Below, in pieces: positions 4,682 to 5,051 of a stretch of DNA of 5,051 bases. The stretch's first letter is position 1. Every line of letters starts with the position of its first letter. This DNA is from Candidatus Moraniibacteriota bacterium. Lineage in GTDB: Bacteria; Patescibacteriota; Minisyncoccia; Moranbacterales; UBA2206. Position numbers and translations under genes: made by a program. The DNA lies in contig JAPLXF010000038.1 of the NCBI GenBank assembly GCA_026396205.1, positions 1-5,051 on the forward strand, given 5' to 3'. The notes beneath the pieces were generated by a model. It ran no database searches and was not told the origin of the DNA. It saw only the letters and a list, made by a program, of their open reading frames with translations.

Positions 4682-5051
4682 CTATTTTACTTCTTTTTTC
4701 TCCGGGTTGCCAATTTTCTCCCGTCCGTCCAAAACGACTTTGGTCAGATAGGCCAGCATCAGTCGCAAGGAAGAAACCGCGTCTTCATTGGCCGGAATCG
4801 GATAATCAACATCGTTTGGATCCACATTAGTATCCACCAAAGCGATTATGGGAATGTGCATTTTTTGGGCTTCTTTGACCGCCAGATTGTCTTCTTTGAC
4901 CCCGGTCACCAGAATTGCTCCCGGAAGCTTGGTCATATTTTTGATGCCTCCCATTTTTACTTGCAATTTTTCCAGCTCTTCGGACAATTTCATCTGCTCG
5001 AATTTGGTATAGCGGGAAAATTCGCCACGCTTGAATTTTTCCTGCGAGTCG
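4682..5051 (-). CDS. rpsB: 30S ribosomal protein uS2, 3' part
   Basis: The last 122 or so codons are present; the 5' end lies beyond the window. Translation from the edge gives DSQEKFKRGEFSRYTKFEQM and continues without a stop upstream of the internal ATG at 4991-4993, so that ATG is not the start. S2 hallmarks: KMGGIKNMTKLPGAI, AVKEAQKMHIPIIALVDTN, DPNDVDYPIPANEDA and the C-terminal helix SSLRLMLAYLTKVV. S2 binds on the back of the 30S head-body junction and is assembled late. The gene heads the rpsB-tsf-ricT-TPR set and ends in TAG. Confidence 0.96.
   Translation of the reverse strand, partial: DSQEKFKRGEFSRYTKFEQMKLSEELEKLQVKMGGIKNMTKLPGAILVTGVKEDNLAVKEAQKMHIPIIALVDTNVDPNDVDYPIPANEDAVSSLRLMLAYLTKVVLDGREKIGNPEKKEVK

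Overview
The window looks like a fragment of a small, AT-rich bacterial genome, most likely of the Candidate Phyla Radiation (Patescibacteria). That placement is inferred from EF-Ts and L33 type, the PSP1/RicT gene downstream of tsf, and a small YhbQ-type GIY-YIG protein; no database search backs it. All supported genes lie on the minus strand, so transcription runs from high to low coordinates. The code looks standard: the L33 gene ends on TGA exactly at the family's usual length.

Right half (about 5051 to 2497): a compact translation-linked operon, rpsB (3' part) - tsf - ricT/PSP1 - a membrane-anchored TPR protein, with short gaps.

Middle (about 2470 to 1920): an RNA/ribosome cluster, tRNA-Thr(GGU) - tRNA-Tyr(GUA) - tRNA-Thr(UGU) - rpmG (L33). 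It resembles the widespread thrU-tyrU-thrT / rpmG-trpT-secE-nusG neighbourhood, but secE and nusG do not follow. Just upstream of tRNA-Thr(GGU) is an imperfect palindrome with a duplicated 13-nt tRNA-Thr 5' end.

Accessory zone (about 1830 to 1040): an intact tRNA-Trp(CCA) and a small GIY-YIG nuclease gene lie between two halves of a second, broken tRNA-Trp. Three copies of a GC-rich palindrome occur here, each placed between a tRNA-Trp-like anticodon loop and T-loop sequence. The two tRNA halves share a matching base-pair change in the acceptor stem, which suggests they were once one gene. A second palindrome family (1163-1226, related to 2417-2452) and a terminator close the zone.

Left end (1036 to 1): one uninterrupted reading frame joins a full RadC protein (UPF0758: helix-hairpin-helix plus JAMM motif) to the N-terminal part of a D12-class DNA adenine methyltransferase that runs off the window. 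This fusion and the tRNA-targeting palindrome/GIY-YIG arrangement are the two most unusual things here.
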